Source: Bacteroidota bacterium
Lineage (GTDB): Bacteria > Bacteroidota > Bacteroidia > Sphingobacteriales > Sphingobacteriaceae
NCBI GenBank assembly: GCA_013288465.1
Contig: JABDBT010000107.1
Location: forward strand, 1 to 6,739
Length of the DNA stretch: 6,739 nt
Reading direction: 5' to 3'
Positions 5,801 to 6,739 of the stretch are shown piece by piece. A model generated the notes under the pieces. The model was not told the DNA's origin. It saw only the letters and a program-made list of their open reading frames with translations, and made no database searches. The position numbers were made by a program, and so were the translations under genes. The first letter of the stretch is position 1. Each line of letters opens with the position of its first letter.

Positions 5801-6739
5801 CGAAACCGGAAAAATTGAAGTTGAAGTACTTTATGATCTGAACGGATTTGCGCCCGCGTTTGAAAACGAGCTGATCATCAAAAACAACCAAAGGGCCAAA
5901 AACTACTTTTACATTTTAGTTAAAGATAATGGGATAGGCATATCAAAAGAATCAATAGGCCATTTATTTGAAAGATATTACCGCATCGCATCGGCACACC
6001 TGGGCTCGGGCGTTGGGCTTGCCTTTGTAAAAAGCCTGACCCTGTTGCATAAAGGGGATATTTATGTGTATAGCGAACATAAAAAGGGTACTGAGATCAT
6101 TATCGCCCTGCCATACGCTGAAAGTAATTTTACCGAAGATGAAAAATGGAAAGCGGTTATTGGCGAAGGCGGTATTAGTCTCGAATCGCCCATGCCTCGC
6201 CTCATTCACCCGGTAATTGAGGAAGAAGAAACAATAACCGAACATCATGACCCTCTCATTAAGCCGCGCGTTTTATTGGTTGATGATAATAACGAACTAA
6301 GGGACTTTTTAAAAGGAGCATTAATTGAAAAATACGAAATACTGGAAGCCATAGACGGTAACACAGGCCTGGATATGCTGGTAGCCGAATACATTGACCT
6401 GGTAATAAGCGATATTATGATGCCCGGCATGAATGGCATTGACTTTTGCAAAGCGGTTAAAAACAATATGGAAACCAGCCATATCCCTTTTATCATGCTC
6501 ACCGCTAAAGACGCGCTTTCATCAAAAATTGAAGGTGTTGAATCAGGCGCTGATGTTTACCTGTCAAAACCGGTAAGCATACACTTATTGCTGCTAACCA
6601 TTAGGAATATTTTTGAGCAGCAGCAAAAGCAAAAAGACCGCTACCTGCAGGATTATTATGCCGAGGCAAAAGGGCTGGTCAATTCGTCAAAAGACAAAGA
6701 ATTTATGGATAAGCTTGTCCGCATCATCGATTCGCAATT
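2874..6739 (+). CDS. Hybrid two-component system sensor/regulator (HTCS), 3'-truncated by the window
   Basis: The visible 1288 codons have no stop. HTCS proteins sense ligands, often glycan fragments, in the periplasm and control transcription through their own AraC domain. The likely signal peptide is residues 1-23 (RYILFITLLITMA, ending LSQ). Residues 27-680 hold 14 repeats of the form N-x-W-I-G-T...G-L-N-x-F, which fits two seven-bladed propellers dividing near residue 352. A Y_Y_Y domain (about 740-797) is followed by PPFWATWWFR and one membrane helix (about 802-824). HisKA has H854 in SHEFRTPL. The ATPase has N970 in LLNNAFKYT, DNGIGI from D1018, LFERYYR, and GSGVGL from G1044. An extra segment of about 25 residues precedes G1. 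The receiver domain (about 1134-1250) has D1137/D1138, phosphoacceptor D1180 in SDIMMPGMNG, T1210 and K1232. The last residues (DKEFMDKLVRIIDSQ) look like the lead-in to the AraC helix-turn-helix, which is missing here. The start is the first ATG after the in-frame TGA at 2841; it gives a clean signal peptide but has no Shine-Dalgarno sequence. Ligand and target genes are not visible. Confidence 0.95.
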   Translation, partial: MPARYILFITLLITMATGRGLSQTPTLKFKHITDEQGLSNTSVECILQDNKGFMWFGTLDGLNRYDGYKINVYNNNPTDPGSISDNAINCIAEDAQHRLWIGTSNGLNRFDQSTNKFTRYTHSPQANSISNNKINDIHEDAAHNLWIATDGGGLNLLKPGTNTFTHFVHNVNRANSLSSNTVNSLCEDAKGNFWIATSNGLNLFNRRDNTFHVVQNLVDKSKIDKDDYNNIQQVRSDHQNNLWLITNDKGLVFFNPQNNTVKYYAHRDNDPNSLGSDIIRDVYVDKSGNVWVGGINAGLNLYNPPSNSFFNYHHDPDNSTSLSQKSVRCIYQDKQGDFWVGTLRGGVNLYTPQSGRFKLYKQTVSPVSLSYDDIRSFHQDKNGNIWVGADGGGLDLFNEKAGTFKHYRHDPNKSSSISSSAIISITGANDDNLWIAIWNGGLDLFNPKTEAFTHYKHSITDKNSISSDFVRKAFEDSEHNTWIATDVGGVNLFDRNTQKFSRFIYSADKKTRLWGNNIIDINEDGHKNIWILTLDSGVNCYNLVSKRFSHYLYNRVEASADIAFAFTDSKDRFWIGKKGLYLFDRAHNRFIQYTNLAGLANEYIKGILEDAHGNLWISTSNGITKFNPDTYAFKKFNVGDGLQGLEFEVGSCLKAKNGEMLFGGVNGFNIFYPDDIKLNPYVPPVYLTDFQILNKSVGVDEEGSPLKTAITATRQIDLKYNQSTFSFLFSALNFVAPENNQYRYKLENFDKNWIKAGTERKASYTNIDPGDYVFRVIASNNDGLWNKNGAEISIHISPPFWATWWFRLIILILLMTCAYIILYFRRAFELRLMEEKKNEEMHQVQLQFFTNISHEFRTPLSLILGPLEKITHEASATKVAHYYNTIHRNANRLMSLINELMDFRKVESGALKLKVRNADLNVFLNNIIEEFRDLSASKKIELTIHDPGKFESSWFDSKLLEKIMLNLLNNAFKYTGETGKIEVEVLYDLNGFAPAFENELIIKNNQRAKNYFYILVKDNGIGISKESIGHLFERYYRIASAHLGSGVGLAFVKSLTLLHKGDIYVYSEHKKGTEIIIALPYAESNFTEDEKWKAVIGEGGISLESPMPRLIHPVIEEEETITEHHDPLIKPRVLLVDDNNELRDFLKGALIEKYEILEAIDGNTGLDMLVAEYIDLVISDIMMPGMNGIDFCKAVKNNMETSHIPFIMLTAKDALSSKIEGVESGADVYLSKPVSIHLLLLTIRNIFEQQQKQKDRYLQDYYAEAKGLVNSSKDKEFMDKLVRIIDSQ

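Noticed and set aside
5519..6502. Several minus-strand frames of 61-94 residues inside the HTCS kinase and receiver region
   Set aside because: They overlap intact catalytic motifs of the HTCS and have no recognisable domains.

Overview
The window looks like chromosomal DNA from a Bacteroidota species, most likely a member of the Sphingobacteriaceae (Mucilaginibacter or Pedobacter type). The evidence is a hybrid two-component system (HTCS) sensor of the Bacteroidota architecture, moderate GC content, no clear Shine-Dalgarno sequences, and intergenic palindromic repeats of a kind I recall from this group. The genus is inferred from protein style, not from a search.

Layout: (1) Bases 65-1807 (+) encode a soluble sensor histidine kinase with an N-terminal coiled coil, two PAS domains and a complete HisKA/HATPase core. 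(2) Bases 1808-1968, between convergent genes, hold a 113-bp near-perfect inverted repeat (1839-1951) that may also terminate transcription from both sides. (3) Bases 1969-2358 (-) encode a small OsmC/Ohr-family protein. (4) Bases 2359-2873 are a 515-bp non-coding stretch between divergent genes. It contains a 12-bp palindrome near the OsmC start, two strong hairpins, and five tandem 7-base units just before the next gene. (5) Bases 2874-6739 (+) encode a very large HTCS protein that runs off the right edge. It has a signal peptide, 14 propeller blades, a Y_Y_Y domain, one transmembrane helix, HisKA, HATPase and a receiver domain. The AraC-type DNA-binding domain expected at its C terminus lies beyond the window.

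How the genes fit together: the HTCS is a complete periplasm-to-DNA signalling chain in one polypeptide. In characterised relatives it senses glycan fragments and activates a nearby polysaccharide-utilisation locus, but no such target genes are visible here. The PAS kinase has no response regulator in view, so it is an orphan within these limits or is paired with genes to the left. The OsmC-like protein is a probable thiol-dependent peroxide or stress enzyme with its own promoter. Nothing shows the three genes to be one functional unit. I found no convincing previously undescribed system; the most unusual material is in the two intergenic regions.
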